A stretch of 64,000 bases of DNA from Hermatobates lingyangjiaoensis (Eukaryota > Arthropoda > Insecta > Hemiptera > Hermatobatidae), in NCBI GenBank assembly GCA_026182355.1, contig JAPFBL010000119.1:2180001-2244000 (forward strand), written 5' to 3'. The position numbers and the translations under genes are program-made. Shown piece after piece: positions 1 through 11,035 of the stretch (its first letter is position 1; each line of letters opens with the position of its first letter). Below the pieces are notes generated by a model, which had not been told where the DNA came from, ran no database searches, and saw only the letters and a list, made by a program, of their open reading frames with translations.

Positions 1-2
1 AC

Positions 3-179
3 AGGCAGGTTGCTATCCACGCGAATAGCCATGGCCTTACTTTCAATGACTGCTTCACAGTACAAATTCTCAAAGTAGTTGCAAAAGATGAGAAAAGGTT
101 AACTTTGAGAGCCTCTGAGGAGGCTCACATTTGGTTACTTAATGCCCGCTCCCCACCTGGCCTCAATCTCAAACGTTAG
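3..179 (+). pseudogene. C-terminus of a Penelope-like element protein (GIY-YIG domain end)
   Basis: An open frame enters from the window edge and runs 58 codons to TAG at 177-179. It reads V-A-I-H-A-N-S-H-G-L-T-F-N-D-C-F, then a stretch ending in E-E-A-H-I-W-L-L and S-P-P-G-L-N-L. The order His, hydrophobic core, Glu, Trp-Ile-x-x-Leu, then Gly-Leu-Asn near the stop is the usual end of PLE proteins, which join a reverse transcriptase to a GIY-YIG endonuclease. The fragment at 41355-41552 is a clear paralogue with the same I-H-A-N-S-H and P-G-L-N-L blocks. No stop lies inside the visible part, so this copy may be young, but the RT domain is outside the window. Confidence 0.6.
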
Positions 180-581
180 TTTTTTTTTTTTTTTTTTTTT
201 TTTATTGCTATTTATATATATATATATTTTTTCCCTCACTCTCTTTCTCCTCTTCCTCTTCGCCACTTCTGTCCTCCTTTCTACCTTTTCCCGACTATTA
301 CGGTACGCGTGTTCGCTCGTGGTGGAATGGTGTCGTTCACGGGGGATTAGCCTGCAGCGCCTCGAGCTACTACAACTGGTGACCGCCGCCTGGAGACCCC
401 AGTAGCCCTCTGCTTCTGCGAGTGGACGCACGTGCCTCTTCCTCTTCCCTTCTTCTTCCCTTCTTCTCCCTGACGACGAACTTCAGTTCGAAATATCGAC
501 CCAGTAAGTTTTCTCGCTTCTTCTATTTGTTGTCTTTTTTCATTTATATATCTGTCCGGTTTGGACCGTTTTAATATTTTG

Positions 582-590
<9 letters not shown>
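180..590 (+). mobile_element. PLE family N, 3' untranslated region and end
   Basis: Follows directly on the PLE stop codon. It begins with a run of about 23 T, then pyrimidine-rich DNA. At 470-502 lies CTGACGA, a GAAC/GTTC hairpin, GAAA and TATCGAC, followed by CCAGTAAGTTTTCTCGC. The same end recurs at 8357 and, as an inverted pair, at 35040-35212. Shared flanking words include GAACGCACGTACCTCTT and TCTGTCCGGTTTGGAC. The copy ends in (AT)n. Confidence 0.6.

Positions 591-632
<42 letters not shown>
586..632. repeat. (AT)n microsatellite
   Basis: An uninterrupted AT run between the end of PLE-N and the PLE-A palindrome. Confidence 0.95.
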
Positions 633-635
<3 letters not shown>

Positions 636-832
636 CAAACCACAAATGGGAAAACAAGACTAAAATCTTTCAACCGTAACAATTGGTCTTCGTCAGAGTC
701 AAAAACCCAACTGCAGAAGTTGGGTCAAAAACCCAACTCTGACGAAGACCGCCTGTTACGGTTGAAAGATCTTAGTCTTGTTTTCCCATTTGTGGTTTGA
801 TCATTCATTGTTATTTTACGTGTTCATGTAAA

Positions 833-838
<6 letters not shown>
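632..838. mobile_element. PLE-A fold-back (inverted pair of element ends)
   Basis: An inverted repeat with arms of about 80 bp from TGATCA at 632 to TGATCA at 803. It is followed by the unpaired tail TTATTTTACGTGTTCATG that marks the PLE-A 3' end. The right arm carries CTCTGACGAAGACCGC, CTGTTACGG and TTGAAAGATCTTAGTC. Family membership rests on the copy at 20474-21388, where this end follows a GIY-YIG coding remnant. (AT)n lies on both sides. Confidence 0.7.

Positions 839-920
<82 letters not shown>
839..920. repeat. (TA)n then (TG)n microsatellite
   Basis: A compound dinucleotide run that abuts the PLE-A tail. Confidence 0.95.
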
Positions 921-1524
921 TAATCCTTGGTTAGAACCAATTTCTAACTGATATTCCATCTAAATGCTTTGAAAATGGTTTACGAAAATTGATTATTGAA
1001 TGATTGTCATTAGGGATACATAAAAACATGTAACTTGTATTTCCAAATGGAAACATTTCTTTCTACAAAATTATATAATAGAATAAGCAACACACAATCA
1101 GTGTGATCTCATGAAATAATTTTAAAACGAATGTTTACAGAAACATCAGAGAAAAAAAATGGAGAATAGACACAATCATACAAAGCAGTAGAATTGTTTA
1201 GAATGATATAACACATTTGGTTTACTCATCGCTGAAATAATAATGGTCCCTACATACACATGTTTTACGTTCTTCAAACTCATAGTGTCGATGAGACTCT
1301 TCTGATGTTATTCATTAGAAGAATCCTAATGATCACCAGGGGTTTGTATAAAACAAGTGTATGTGGAAACTATATTATTTTTCTAAGCATAAGTAAATAT
1401 TATAGCACAATTTTTGAATTTTTCGTTCTTTTTTTAAATGATACATTACAATGAAATACATTTTGAACAAGTTTCCTTGAAAAAGTTGAAGTTTTGAGGT
1501 GAGAATGAGGGTCTGTTAGAAAGT

Positions 1525-1817
1525 TACCCCTCTGACACTAACCACAAGGGAATATTGTGCTTCCCTAATCATTCTACCTAAAGGGACCTAATGTTTTCTT
1601 AACTTAATTGAATATAGATTAGACATCCTTAAAACGAGTATCTGGCATCGTACAGTCTTGGGACCTAAGGCATGATCTGTTCTCTTCAAGGGACAGTATA
1701 ATCAATTGTTTGCATCTTCCGCGTAAAAAAAAATCGAGGGCTAGACTGATAATCGAACCCGGGATCTGCCAGTCGAGAGGCGAGAACAGATGCCATTGGA
1801 CTACACTGTCCCCAGTC
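1525..1817 (-). mobile_element. tRNA-derived SINE, degraded
   Basis: On the minus strand the head reads GGGGACAGTGTAGTCCAATG, then GCCTCTCGACTGGCAGATCC and a B-box-like GGGTTCGATTATC. The body aligns by eye, with many differences, to the better copies at 39085-39386 and 49650-49965. Shared body words include a CTGTACGATG-like block and a TAGGTAGAATGAT-like block. No target-site duplication was found. Confidence 0.55.
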
Positions 1818-1944
1818 TTTTTAACTAATACTACAGTTCCCAAAAGTTTGTTGCCAACACAAAATATAGAAATATTTACTTTTAGTATTGTTGTAGGTTG
1901 GAGAGTGTTGTTAACATCTGTATTTAACAGCAATTCTAATTACA

Positions 1945-2110
1945 GGTGACACATTACCAGGTTAATTCTACATCGGAAGTACCAAATTTTACCTCACATA
2001 ACTTATTAGAATAGGGATTATAAACGAGTATCGGGCAAGACTTGGAACCGACAGCTGGAACCTGTTCAAGGTTACTGATCTCTCTTATGAAGAATCAAGG
2101 TCATGACAAA
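1945..2110 (-). mobile_element. SINE body fragment
   Basis: GGTTAATTCTACATCGG, GAGTATCGGGCAAGACTTGG and a GAACCGACAG block match the reverse complement of the SINE body at 38640-38760. The tRNA-like head is missing. Confidence 0.45.
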
Positions 2111-3049
2111 TACTCAAACCTCTATTTTCCAGTAGTACATACAACCACGCTACGACTATGAATTTATGAATACTATGAAACTACAACTGACATTATGTTC
2201 TCACGAGAAAGAGTCTCTACATTTAGAATTTCTTTTGAAGGTTTAAGATCTCTCTCATTTTTCTGGACAAAAATAAAAAAAAAATGTTGATATTATTTAA
2301 AGAGCCAATTTATTACTAATTAAAATAATGATATTAGCAATATTATAAAGAATAAGTTAAATTGATTATTCATTTAAGATAACTCTTGATTTTTCTAATA
2401 GAATTCATGCCGCTTCTACGATTTACATTCACTTTGTCCATAGCAAAAGCCAGGAAACACGATAATCATTTGTGTAGAAACTTAATTGTTCTAAGAGGTA
2501 TATTTATAAACCTAGAATATTTCATCATTTCAAGTAAATCGTAATAACATATATATTATTTAGCACAAATTTTAAAAGTACAAATTTCATTTTACCAGAA
2601 TTATTTGCAACACATGATAACATTATTGTCTTAATACACTAACCAAACAAGTGTTCAGCACGTCTCATCTAAGAGATAAAACAACGTGATGATAAAGTGA
2701 GGATTAGTGATTTTCCATTTCAGTTGACTAATGTCAATGAACTTAATGCTGCTTTGTCTGCCTTAAATCATAAATTATCAAAATCATAACGGGACGATTA
2801 TCAAAATGTAATTTTTTTTATTAATTCTAGGAAAATTATAATTTAGGAAAATAATTAATTACCAATATATGCTATAATAAGTGTATACAAAATATTGTTC
2901 ACTAAAATATCATAATGATGTAAGAGTTTTTATAAAGAATTATTAACATAATCATTATATTTATAATAACATTAACTCAATTTATGAATCTATTAGATGG
3001 TGAGGAAACTTTTATAATATACTTGTAGATAAACAAATACATATTGAAT
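2111..3049. other. AT-rich DNA, nothing recognised
   Basis: No long ORF and no clear repeat. A short coding-like run near 2700-2790 (plus strand, D-F-P-F-Q-L-T-N-V-N-E-L) was seen but matches no family I know. Confidence 0.5.
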
Positions 3050-3300
3050 ATCCTCTAATGTTTAAAAGGCTATTCGATACCTCTCGCCACATAGACCGAA
3101 TACATAATGATGCTAAAGGCAGAAGAATTTAAATTAATAGTTGAAATGATAAATTTGCAAAACGTGGATATCCCTCTAATTTAATCCAGAGTTGTATTTA
3201 ATCAACCGAGATTATTTTCCCATCTGGACCAAAAGGGGGAGGCCTGATATTACCTTCTTTATAACCATCCTTTTCCATGTCCATAAACTTGGCACTATTA
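3050..3300 (+). pseudogene. PLE polyprotein remnant (region between RT and GIY-YIG)
   Basis: Three frames in succession give F-K-R-L-F-D-T-S-R-H-I-D-R-I-H-N, then E-E-F-K-L-I-V-E-M-I, then R-G-Y-P-S-N-L-I-Q-S-C-I. The last block, Glu about 15 residues before (N/R)-G-Y-P-x-x-(F/L)-I and then C-I, is typical of the segment after the PLE RT domain. At least two frameshifts and several stops make it a dead copy. The assignment rests on one short motif, so it is moderate at best. Confidence 0.4.
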
Positions 3301-4929
3301 TTACTAAGATTCTTTGTTTCTTCTCTTCTATCTTTAATTGGCTACTGTTATAAAAAAAAAATCCTATCCCAAAGTATATTTTGTTCAGTACTTTTCTCCA
3401 GTCTTTTAATGATAAAGATTTACAGTGGTTGTCGCAGTTGTCAAACCGACTGGATTGTCTTAAGTGTGATACTATTTTACGTCGTTTTGAATTACACTAT
3501 AATGTGATCACATAGGTTTCTGTAGTGACAAGGCTCATTGTTAAATTTCTAGTAGCGTGAGGAATAACAATACCAATTAAGATTTCATTAATTATGTATC
3601 CAACAAAAGTGTTTGACAGGAACACAAGGTCGCTGGTAATTAAGTTTTACTTCTGCACCGGATCACCATAAAATTAATTATGTTGAAATGACCAACAGGT
3701 TTTGTAATTTGAGAAGAAAATAAAAGCTAGCTACTTAGTTTACTTGAAAAAGGTGTTGTTTCTGAATTTATTCAAGATAAACATGTCTCTATCTGTCCTA
3801 GAAGGTTTAACTTGGCCAAAAGAAAAAAAATCCGATCAAAACATTAAAATTACGAAAGCAACAAACCCAGGCCATTGCACTATTAAACAAAAATAATAAT
3901 CTCAAAAAAAAATGGAGTAGCTACTTCATAATAAACAGGTTTACGAACCAAGGAGAAAAACTCCTAACAAAATATAAACTCTACATTTAACAAAAAAAAT
4001 AATGTTAATTAAAAAGAAAAAAAGAGTTGATACCAAGTGTTTTTTTTTGTCAAAATTCCCTTCTTTACCCTGTATTAATGAGCTTACAGAGTCCTATAAA
4101 GAAAACGGAAACTCTGGTAGAAAAATTGTTAGTTTTATTAAGTTAGTTTCAAACCTCCTAAATGGCCGGTTTGTATATTAACACCCTTAGTTGGCTCTAA
4201 TTCCAATTCTAATTTAAAAATAGACCATTCATTTTCTTTTAATAACTCAAGCATAACTCTATTGGCAAGAAAAAGGTGATATTAAAGATATCATTGGTAA
4301 TGCCAATTTTTGTTTATAGAAATTCCATTAAACAATCTAAACATTCTGTCGTCTTGAGTTCATTACAACTTTTAGTCACTATATTATGTAATTTGATGGA
4401 TCACTTCTTGTAACTAAATAAGTGGCAGCCTTCAACAAGGATTTATTTTATCTATATAAAATAAATATATCGATAAAATTATATTTATCATGTCTGATAC
4501 GGCAGATTTATCACTTTTACAAACCATAATGCCTTTATACTTTCTTAAGAATTTTATGGTTTTATTCCCTATATAAGTATTTTGTTCTCTCAATCTATTT
4601 AACGAATTACTGTTACATACTGTGATTTATAACAGTGTTGCGACACTGGCTTCCAATAGTGTCACTATTTTCATCATTAATTAAAGCAAATGACTATCCA
4701 AGTCTCCTTTGATAATATATTGACCTTGGTGATTGTGGTCACATTAAAACCAGTCTACTGGAAGGTTTTGCACTGTTAACATTCCTAGTCCTCCTGTAGT
4801 TTATAAGTTCATAATCTTTCTTATTCAATACATTTCTACATATGTAAGTCCTTATATTGTTTCTAAATTGTTTCTACATTTATTACTCTACATATTGCAT
4901 TAAGCCTTTTGTTTTTGGTAAAAATAATT
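3301..4929. other. AT-rich DNA, nothing recognised
   Basis: No coding signal I can defend. It could be further decayed PLE sequence, since a PLE RT remnant lies before it and a PLE-B end after it, but no motif was visible. Confidence 0.4.
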
Positions 4930-5055
4930 GGTACATAATTTTTGATTTCCTTTGATTTGTAGACCTGTTGAAAAGGTTTTAAATAAAATCGAAAACATGA
5001 GCATTTCAGAGTTTTACATCAACCTGAAAAAATGACGGAGTCTCGATTTTATTTT
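4930..5055 (+). mobile_element. PLE-B end, diverged
   Basis: TTTGATTTCCTTTGATTTGTAGACCTGTTGAAAAGG-type sequence, then AGGTTTTAAATAAAATCG, aligns with the right arm of the PLE-B palindrome at 5580-5714. The GGTTTT/AAAATC hairpin before GAAAAC is still partly paired. Confidence 0.5.
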
Positions 5056-5152
5056 AATTTTATTCCATATATGTGATATATAAAACCACAATGAAGAAAA
5101 AAACAACGAATGTTTTTTTCATTCGTTTTTTTCTTATTTGTGTTCTTTATTC

Positions 5153-5330
5153 TCTTCACCTTCCTCCCCTCGTGATGGTTGTGGTGGTATCACTGACTTT
5201 GTAACCATCGTGCTGCTGCTGCTGTTAGACCAGTCACTCTCCTGCCTCCCTGTGGGATACTTCACCTCCCGTTGAAGACGATATCGAATACAGAGGTGAC
5301 TTGTACCAGTATATCTTTCGTCATATATTT
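5153..5330 (+). mobile_element. Probable PLE-type end
   Basis: A GC-richer island ending in CCGTTGAAGACGATATCGAA and AGAGGTGACTTGTACC. It resembles the family ends at 19401-19431 and 41808-41845. The core is degraded and no coding part is attached. Confidence 0.3.
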
Positions 5331-5359
5331 AAAGTACTGTTTCATTTGGTTTAATTTGA

Positions 5360-5361
<2 letters not shown>

Positions 5362-5415
<54 letters not shown>

Positions 5416-5441
5416 TATATATATAATATAAATATATATAT
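5362..5441. repeat. (AT)n microsatellite
   Basis: A long AT run with small interruptions before the PLE-B palindrome. Confidence 0.9.
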
Positions 5442-5714
5442 GGTGTGTTCTCTAATCGTGGTTCGGTCAATTTTCCAGGATAAAAAATCAAACTCTCGTT
5501 GCCAACATTTCGGTTTTATTTAAAACCTTTTTCATAGGCCTACAAACAAAGGATAATAAGAAATCACATATATTTAAGATAAATATATGTGATTTCTTAT
5601 TATCCTTTGTTTGTAGGCCTATGAAAAAGGTTTTAAATAAAACCGAAACGTTGGCAACGAGAGTTTGATTTTTTATCCTGGAAAATTGACCGAACCCCGA
5701 TTAGAGAACACACC
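5442..5714. mobile_element. PLE-B fold-back, near-perfect palindrome
   Basis: From GGTGTGTTCTCTAATCG to CGATTAGAGAACACACC with arms of about 136 bp and only a few mismatches. Each arm, read outward, has CCTATGAAAAA, the hairpin GGTTTT-AAAT-AAAACC, GAAACGTTGGCAACGAGAG and GAAAATTGACCG. Related copies lie at 4930 (plus), 16270 (minus), 40547-40892 (palindrome) and 48685 (minus). Confidence 0.75.
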
Positions 5715-5855
5715 TATTCTATCAAACGGTCGATATATTATTGAATCTGTTATATATGAGTATAAACTACAAGGAAAAAGGGAAATATAGAAATAAAGGC
5801 CTTCCTTGTGCTTTTGTATTTCAGAAATTGCACCACGTTTCTATTGTTATTTTTC

Positions 5856-5859
<4 letters not shown>

Positions 5860-5899
<40 letters not shown>

Positions 5900-5910
5900 A
5901 TATATATATG
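5860..5910. repeat. (AT)n microsatellite
   Basis: An AT run with one internal phase shift. Confidence 0.9.
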
Positions 5911-6010
5911 TAAATTTGGGGAGCAATCCTTCTTGCCATGAATAATGAAATTTATTCATGCCTTAGTACAAAGGTCGTCTAACAAAACATAATATATACA
6001 TATATATATA

Positions 6011-6245
6011 TGTTCAAACCACAATATAAAAATGGGAAAACAAGGCTAAGATCTATCAACCGTAAAAAGCGGTCTTCGTAAGAGTCAAAAACCCAATTAA
6101 CGAAGTTGGAAAAAACCTCAGTTGGGTTTTTGACTCTGACAGAGACTGCTTGTTACGGTTGAAAGATCTTAGTCTTGTTTTCCTATTTTCATAGTATGGT
6201 TTGATAATTGATTGATATTTCACGTGTTTATGCGGAATCTTTATA
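6011..6245. mobile_element. PLE-A fold-back, diverged
   Basis: The left arm (minus) starts TGTTCAAACCACAATAT and the right arm (plus) ends at GGTTTGATAATTG. Then comes the PLE-A tail TTTCACGTGTTTATG. The arms differ by more substitutions and small indels than the pair at 48386-48608, so this is an older copy. Confidence 0.65.
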
Positions 6246-7214
6246 TAACTACCATATATATATATGTGTGTATAATGTGTACATAATTATATAGATATAT
6301 TAGATATGTAATAAGAATTTTAGAAGCTGAAGTTTGCACTTCTGGAACCAAATTTTCCTCTTGAAGAAATGAAAATTATCTCTAGGGAGAGGAATTGTAT
6401 TATTGCGATATAATGTTACCTCTTATGTCGTTTCTTATCTTTACCATTTTAAGAAGGTAATCAAATTTTTGAACAAGGTTTTCTTGAAAAATTTTGAAAA
6501 AATGATTAAAAACATATTTTTTTCATCATACAATTAAAATGTCTACTATTGTACAGTTTTAACTGTACAATAGAAACTATTGTACAGTTCTTATGAGTAA
6601 AGTTTGAATAAACTAAGAGTAATTAAATAAAATTATGGAAATTTAAACAAATATCGCCAAGTTAATATATTCATGCATATTTATTGTTAGTACTGATTTA
6701 TATGCATATAGATGGACAATGTCTGAACCGGTCTATGACTACTGAGGCACCGCATACTAGATAAGTTTGTTTATCTATATTTTAGTATAATGTATTCATT
6801 CATACAATATGAAAATGATTAATAATGAATGAATAATGACTCAGTTTCTAATTAGCCATTATGTGAGGAAAAATGAAAGAGGCATACTGTTATACCAAAA
6901 TTGTTCCGAAGCTTTCCAGGGAAAGAGTCAATTTCAGTACTTATAATAAACTCAAGGAATTTTTCGATCTTGAATATTTGCAACAACTAGGTGTTGCAAT
7001 GTGATGTCATTAGAGCGTTGTAAGATTGCCAAACTTGGGACAGTTATATTTATTTACACCATTGACTGTCTCTTTAATATATGAACATTGCAGTTGTAAC
7101 ACCAACTGGAAATCCAGCAACAATTTAAAATGAGATTTATTTAAAAAAATGTCAATTCAATTTACACTAATACTAAATTCATTTAATAAGTTTCCTTTAT
7201 CAAATTTTCTTGTA

Positions 7215-7284
<70 letters not shown>

Positions 7285-7820
7285 AAAGTTTCTATTGGTT
7301 TTGAGTTAAAATTTTGAAATTGAATTTTCAACGGACTTGGATATTAAAAACGTATTTGAGATCCCTGGAGTCCAAAAAATAGATTTCGCAATACTGTTAG
7401 CTCTTGGACAGATTTGCAACCTCAACAGTAATGTCAACTATCTTAGAAGTTGCTCCATTTGAAATTACATCAGCTTTTTGCGATTTTGTCGAAACGGTTC
7501 ATATGATTTTAATTAAGATTGCAGTGATTCTGACTTTTTAGTTTAATGTATATATATATATAATTTTTTCCACTTCATATTGTGGTTTGATCACTGATAT
7601 ATATATATATATATATATAAAGTGTCTAAGTATTAACTGTTCATTAATGTAAAAACCTAGAGTATTGGCAAATAAACATTTTTAATTTATGTTGACAAGG
7701 GTGTTGGATAAATATGGTTAGTAAATATTAAAATTAATTCAAATTGATTTAACTAAAACAAAAATAGTAGTGTTTTTTCGTAAAACATAATCTAGAAAAG
7801 TAAACTAATCTTTTTCTTTC
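6246..7820. other. AT-rich DNA with microsatellite and PLE-A scrap
   Basis: Contains a small palindrome around 6545-6590 (CTATTGTACAGTT and its complement), an (AT)n tract at about 7218-7282, and at 7565-7597 the PLE-A terminal words CTTCATATTGTGGTTTGATCA. No gene recognised. Confidence 0.5.
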
Positions 7821-7823
7821 CAG

Positions 7824-7900
7824 ATCTCCTGGTGAAAACTGGTGGTAAGATATTCAGGTAGATATCTGAAACCTGCTAAGGATATAGCATAAACAATGAA
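7824..7900 (+). other. Candidate 5' exon (speculative)
   Basis: A pyrimidine run and CAG (CTTTTTCTTTCCAG, ending 7823) form a good 3' splice site. Seventy-seven bases later GTGAGTATAA at 7901 is a good donor. The only possible start is ATG at 7896, giving ATG-AA before the donor. The phase fits the candidate exon at 12150, though one in three random pairs would. No homology supports it. Confidence 0.2.
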
Positions 7901-8113
7901 GTGAGTATAACATATTAAAATTAGATCCTGAATCATATCTTTAAATACTTGAATAATTGTCATCTACAAAAAAGATGGCAAGTTTCATCTTAAAGAGTAA
8001 GCAATGTAAGTAAATTCTAACAAATTTAATGCCTACAGAAGGAAAAAATATTTGGCCAAAAAAATTTCAATAGACATTGATTGTTTATAATTATAAATAT
8101 TGTAATAGTTAAT

Positions 8114-8219
<106 letters not shown>

Positions 8220-8294
8220 ACACAGAGGTAAAAAAGAGTTTTAGAAAATTAGAAACATTTTCTAACAAATTAAATAGTATGAAATCGGACATTC

Positions 8295-8445
8295 ATTTTT
8301 TAAACGCATATATATATGAACGCACGTACCTCTTATCTTTCCCTTCTACTCTTTTCCTGATGACGAACTTTGGTTCCAAATATTGATCCAGTAAGTGTTC
8401 TCGTTCTTTATGTGTTGATTTTTTTCAGTTATATATGTAGATATA
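8295..8445 (+). mobile_element. PLE-N end, 3' fragment
   Basis: GAACGCACGTACCTCTTA, CCCTTCTACTC, then CTGATGA at 8357 with a GAAC/GGTTC hairpin, AAATATTGATCCAGTAAG and TTCTCGTTC. It matches 431-530 and 35145-35240. The G before AAA is C here, so the conserved GAAA is broken. Confidence 0.6.
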
Positions 8446-8874
8446 TACTGATCCGCGTATTAACTGTTCTTTAGAGTAAAAAACTTGGAATACTGTCAAA
8501 TAAACATTTTTAATTTAACTCACTACCTATGAAATGAAATTCATTGTAAGTTGTGCAATTGTAATAAAAATATTATAATAAAGAATAATATTTTTAACTT
8601 ATGTCGATAGGGATGTTAAATAAATATATGGGTAAAATATTGTCTTAATTGATATTTAGAAGCCAGGTTAATAATGGTTATTAGTTTTTCAATTTAAATC
8701 TTGAGATATGTTTCTAATTATTATTATTGGTAAATCTAGGTTTACGATAATACTCGTATTATAAAAATAATAATTTTGTTTCTTATATTTTTGTTTTTTT
8801 TTATTTAATTTTAATAATTTAATAATCTTAAAAATTTCTACATTGGGAGTCTTAAATTTTGCCTGACTCAAGTG

Positions 8875-8965
8875 TATTTAGGGTAGGGATCTTCAACGAA
8901 TACCGTACAGGCTTGGGACTGTACGTATACTCAACGTCCTCTCCGAGGTATTACGTACTCAGATT
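8875..8965 (-). mobile_element. SINE body fragment
   Basis: GGGATCTTCAACGAATACC and CTCAACGTCCTC match the reverse complement of the SINE body (for example 39220-39265). The ORF spanning this area has no independent support. Confidence 0.4.
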
Positions 8966-10019
8966 TGTTAACCTCCCGTGTGAAGAAATGGTAGTCACAT
9001 TGGGAAAAGAACCCAGAGTTTACCAAGCCAAAGTAAGTACGACCAGTCACTTAGTACGACATAAAACTAAGAGGATATGGTTAATGAAAACCAGCAGTAG
9101 TGACCAAATGCCAAGTTTGTTCAAATCATAACACTTCTAATTAAAACTGATATGTGTACTTCATTTATGTGCAAGAAGACTTTTTAGATGCATAATTTCA
9201 AAAAAAATATCGATTAAGGGGTGGTTTGTTTACAGGAAAGATAATTGTACTCAGCTTATAGAACGATGAATATGTTTTAATTAAAAATTGATGGAAATTT
9301 CAAGTTAAGGAGAAGTCTTGAATATATTCTTCAGAATGTTGAAGATATAGAGAAGAGAAGAAGATAGTGATTCACAGATATTTAAACATTGTCTATAGCA
9401 GGCAAGGTGGTCGGTCCGCTAGGTCGACAATTGAGATACGTTTATTTGAACATGTTTGAACCCTGTCCTTAATAGAGATAAGATTAACGTCTCAAGTGGT
9501 GTTAGATAAAAAAAATATTCCCATTTCATTGAAGCCTTTCTTGGAGCATCTTTTATATTATTTTGTTTACTTTATATAGAATACAGTGGCTTAGCTACTA
9601 TTTTTGTAGCCCGGGGAGGTCGCAAGATTAGCCGCCCCCCCCCCCCCTCCCTGGTCGTTGATCATCCGTTAACATTCAAAACTCCAGAACATCCTAAAAA
9701 TACTTATTTTTATGGAATTACAATCAAGGATCTAATATTAGAATGCTTTCATTGGTCCCAGACTTACATCTTGTTACAGTATTCGTATGCAGATTCATTG
9801 GTCATCAAAGAAAACCAAAGATTTTTCAAAACAAAAACGTATAATTAAAATCATAAAAAAAATTAACTTAAATTAACTGGCTAAGCAAATAAATATAATA
9901 AATTATCAAACCCATTAAAAAACTAGTTTTGAAAAATTTAACATACATTTATTTTTAATTTGCAATATTAGAGATGAAAATCCGTTTAAAACAGTATTAC
10001 AAAAACAAAACATAAAAAT
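8966..10019. other. AT-rich DNA, possible MITE end near 9590
   Basis: At 9590 CAGTGGCTTAGCTACTATTTTTGTAGC is followed by a C-rich run (about 14 C near 9633). This resembles the start of many cut-and-paste MITEs, and CAGTGACTTGGCAAGG at 36175 is similar, but no matching right end was found. GGTCGGTCCGCTAGGTCGAC at 9410 may be a tRNA-like SINE head. Confidence 0.3.
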
Positions 10020-10408
10020 CACAAAAAACACAAGAAAACATCTTGTGAAGGGTTGAGAAGATTGGGAGGGAAGAGTGGTATTTTAAAAGGGTGAAAGTGC
10101 AGGAAAGGAGAAATGTCCAGAAAGGGATGTTTGGGGAAACGAAGGAGTATTGTAAGAAAGAGTAAAAAACTATCCGCTAGCTGTCAACCCTCTTAGAAGA
10201 GGCGATTGTACTCGTAATGAAAGTATCAAGTTTGAAGAGACCGTAACTAATGTTTATAATATTTGATCTATTAATTTTAATTAAAGACGATTCAATAATA
10301 TTTCTTAAAGACATCAATTTTTCATAGGTAATAAAATTATCTATGAATGAATAATGATTTTCATTGTTTATATGCAAGAATAAAGTGCTACTTTTTTCCT
10401 GTCCTTAG
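10020..10408 (-). pseudogene. PLE-A protein C-terminus and 3' UTR
   Basis: On the minus strand an open run of about 66 codons ends at 10177. It contains I-N-N-E-N-H, F-I-T-Y-E-K, S-L-R-N-I-I-E-S-S-L-I-K and ends A-S-S-K-R-V-D-S-stop. The C-terminus at 20721 has the same blocks, and 25913-25960 repeats the last residues on the plus strand. The following 3' UTR (10020-10176) matches 20580-20720. A 5'-truncated dead copy. Confidence 0.6.
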
Positions 10409-10525
10409 GTATTTGACACTTGTTACGGTTGAAAGATCTTAGTATTGTTTTCCCATTTCATATTGCAGTTTGATCATGATTGTTTTTTCACGTGTTTATG
10501 TGAAATCTTTATATATATATAAATT
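10409..10525 (+). mobile_element. PLE-A terminal arm
   Basis: TTGTTACGGTTGAAAGATC, GTTTTCCCATTTCATATTG, TTTGATCATGATTG and TTTCACGTGTTTATGTGAAA. It faces away from the minus-strand coding fragment on its left, making another outward-facing pair. It runs into AT-rich repeats. Confidence 0.6.
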
Positions 10526-10799
10526 ATATAAAAATATAAATTAATATACATTTATATATAAATATATATATAATTAATATATGATTAAATTATATAAAGA
10601 GTATAATTATATATATACATATAAAAATTTTAGAGTAAACTATAAGTACACAGTAAATAGAAAAACACACTTACAGTCTCTAATTTTTGGAGTAAACAAC
10701 ATTAGGAGAGAAGAGATAGGGACAGAAGCGCACATGTGAAGCGACGTTTGGTGACCACTAGCAATCTATATGTATATATTCGAAAAAGTTGGAAACAGT

Positions 10800-11035
10800 C
10801 CTTCACTTAAACATGTATTGTTAAATAACTCTCCATTTTTGGCTCTTATCTGTTTTAAACACAATCCAATTTCCAAAATTCCTTCCTCATCACTTCATTA
10901 AAACGATGTGTTAACGTTATACGTTTTAAGGTTATACGAAGTTTAACGTTAACGGTTATTACTTATGTTACTAGTCGACATGTTTTGAATGTACCACATT
11001 CATCATCAGGACAATAATGAGTATATTAGTGGGTT
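10800..11035 (-). mobile_element. PLE-type end, family E
   Basis: On the minus strand: CTGATGA at 11003-11009, one T, the hairpin GAATGT-GGT-ACATTC, then AAAACATGTCGAC. The sequence beyond it (10820-10905) matches one arm of the fold-back at 19508-19745. Only the G of the GAAA box is changed, to A. Confidence 0.5.

Noticed and set aside
561..800. ORFs with Ile-Tyr runs (also 5741, 8026, 16130, 17512, 19627, 40253)
   Set aside because: They are translations of (TA)n microsatellites joined to PLE ends.
9410..9470. A tRNA gene or SINE head
   Set aside because: Only short tRNA-like words, no body or duplication.
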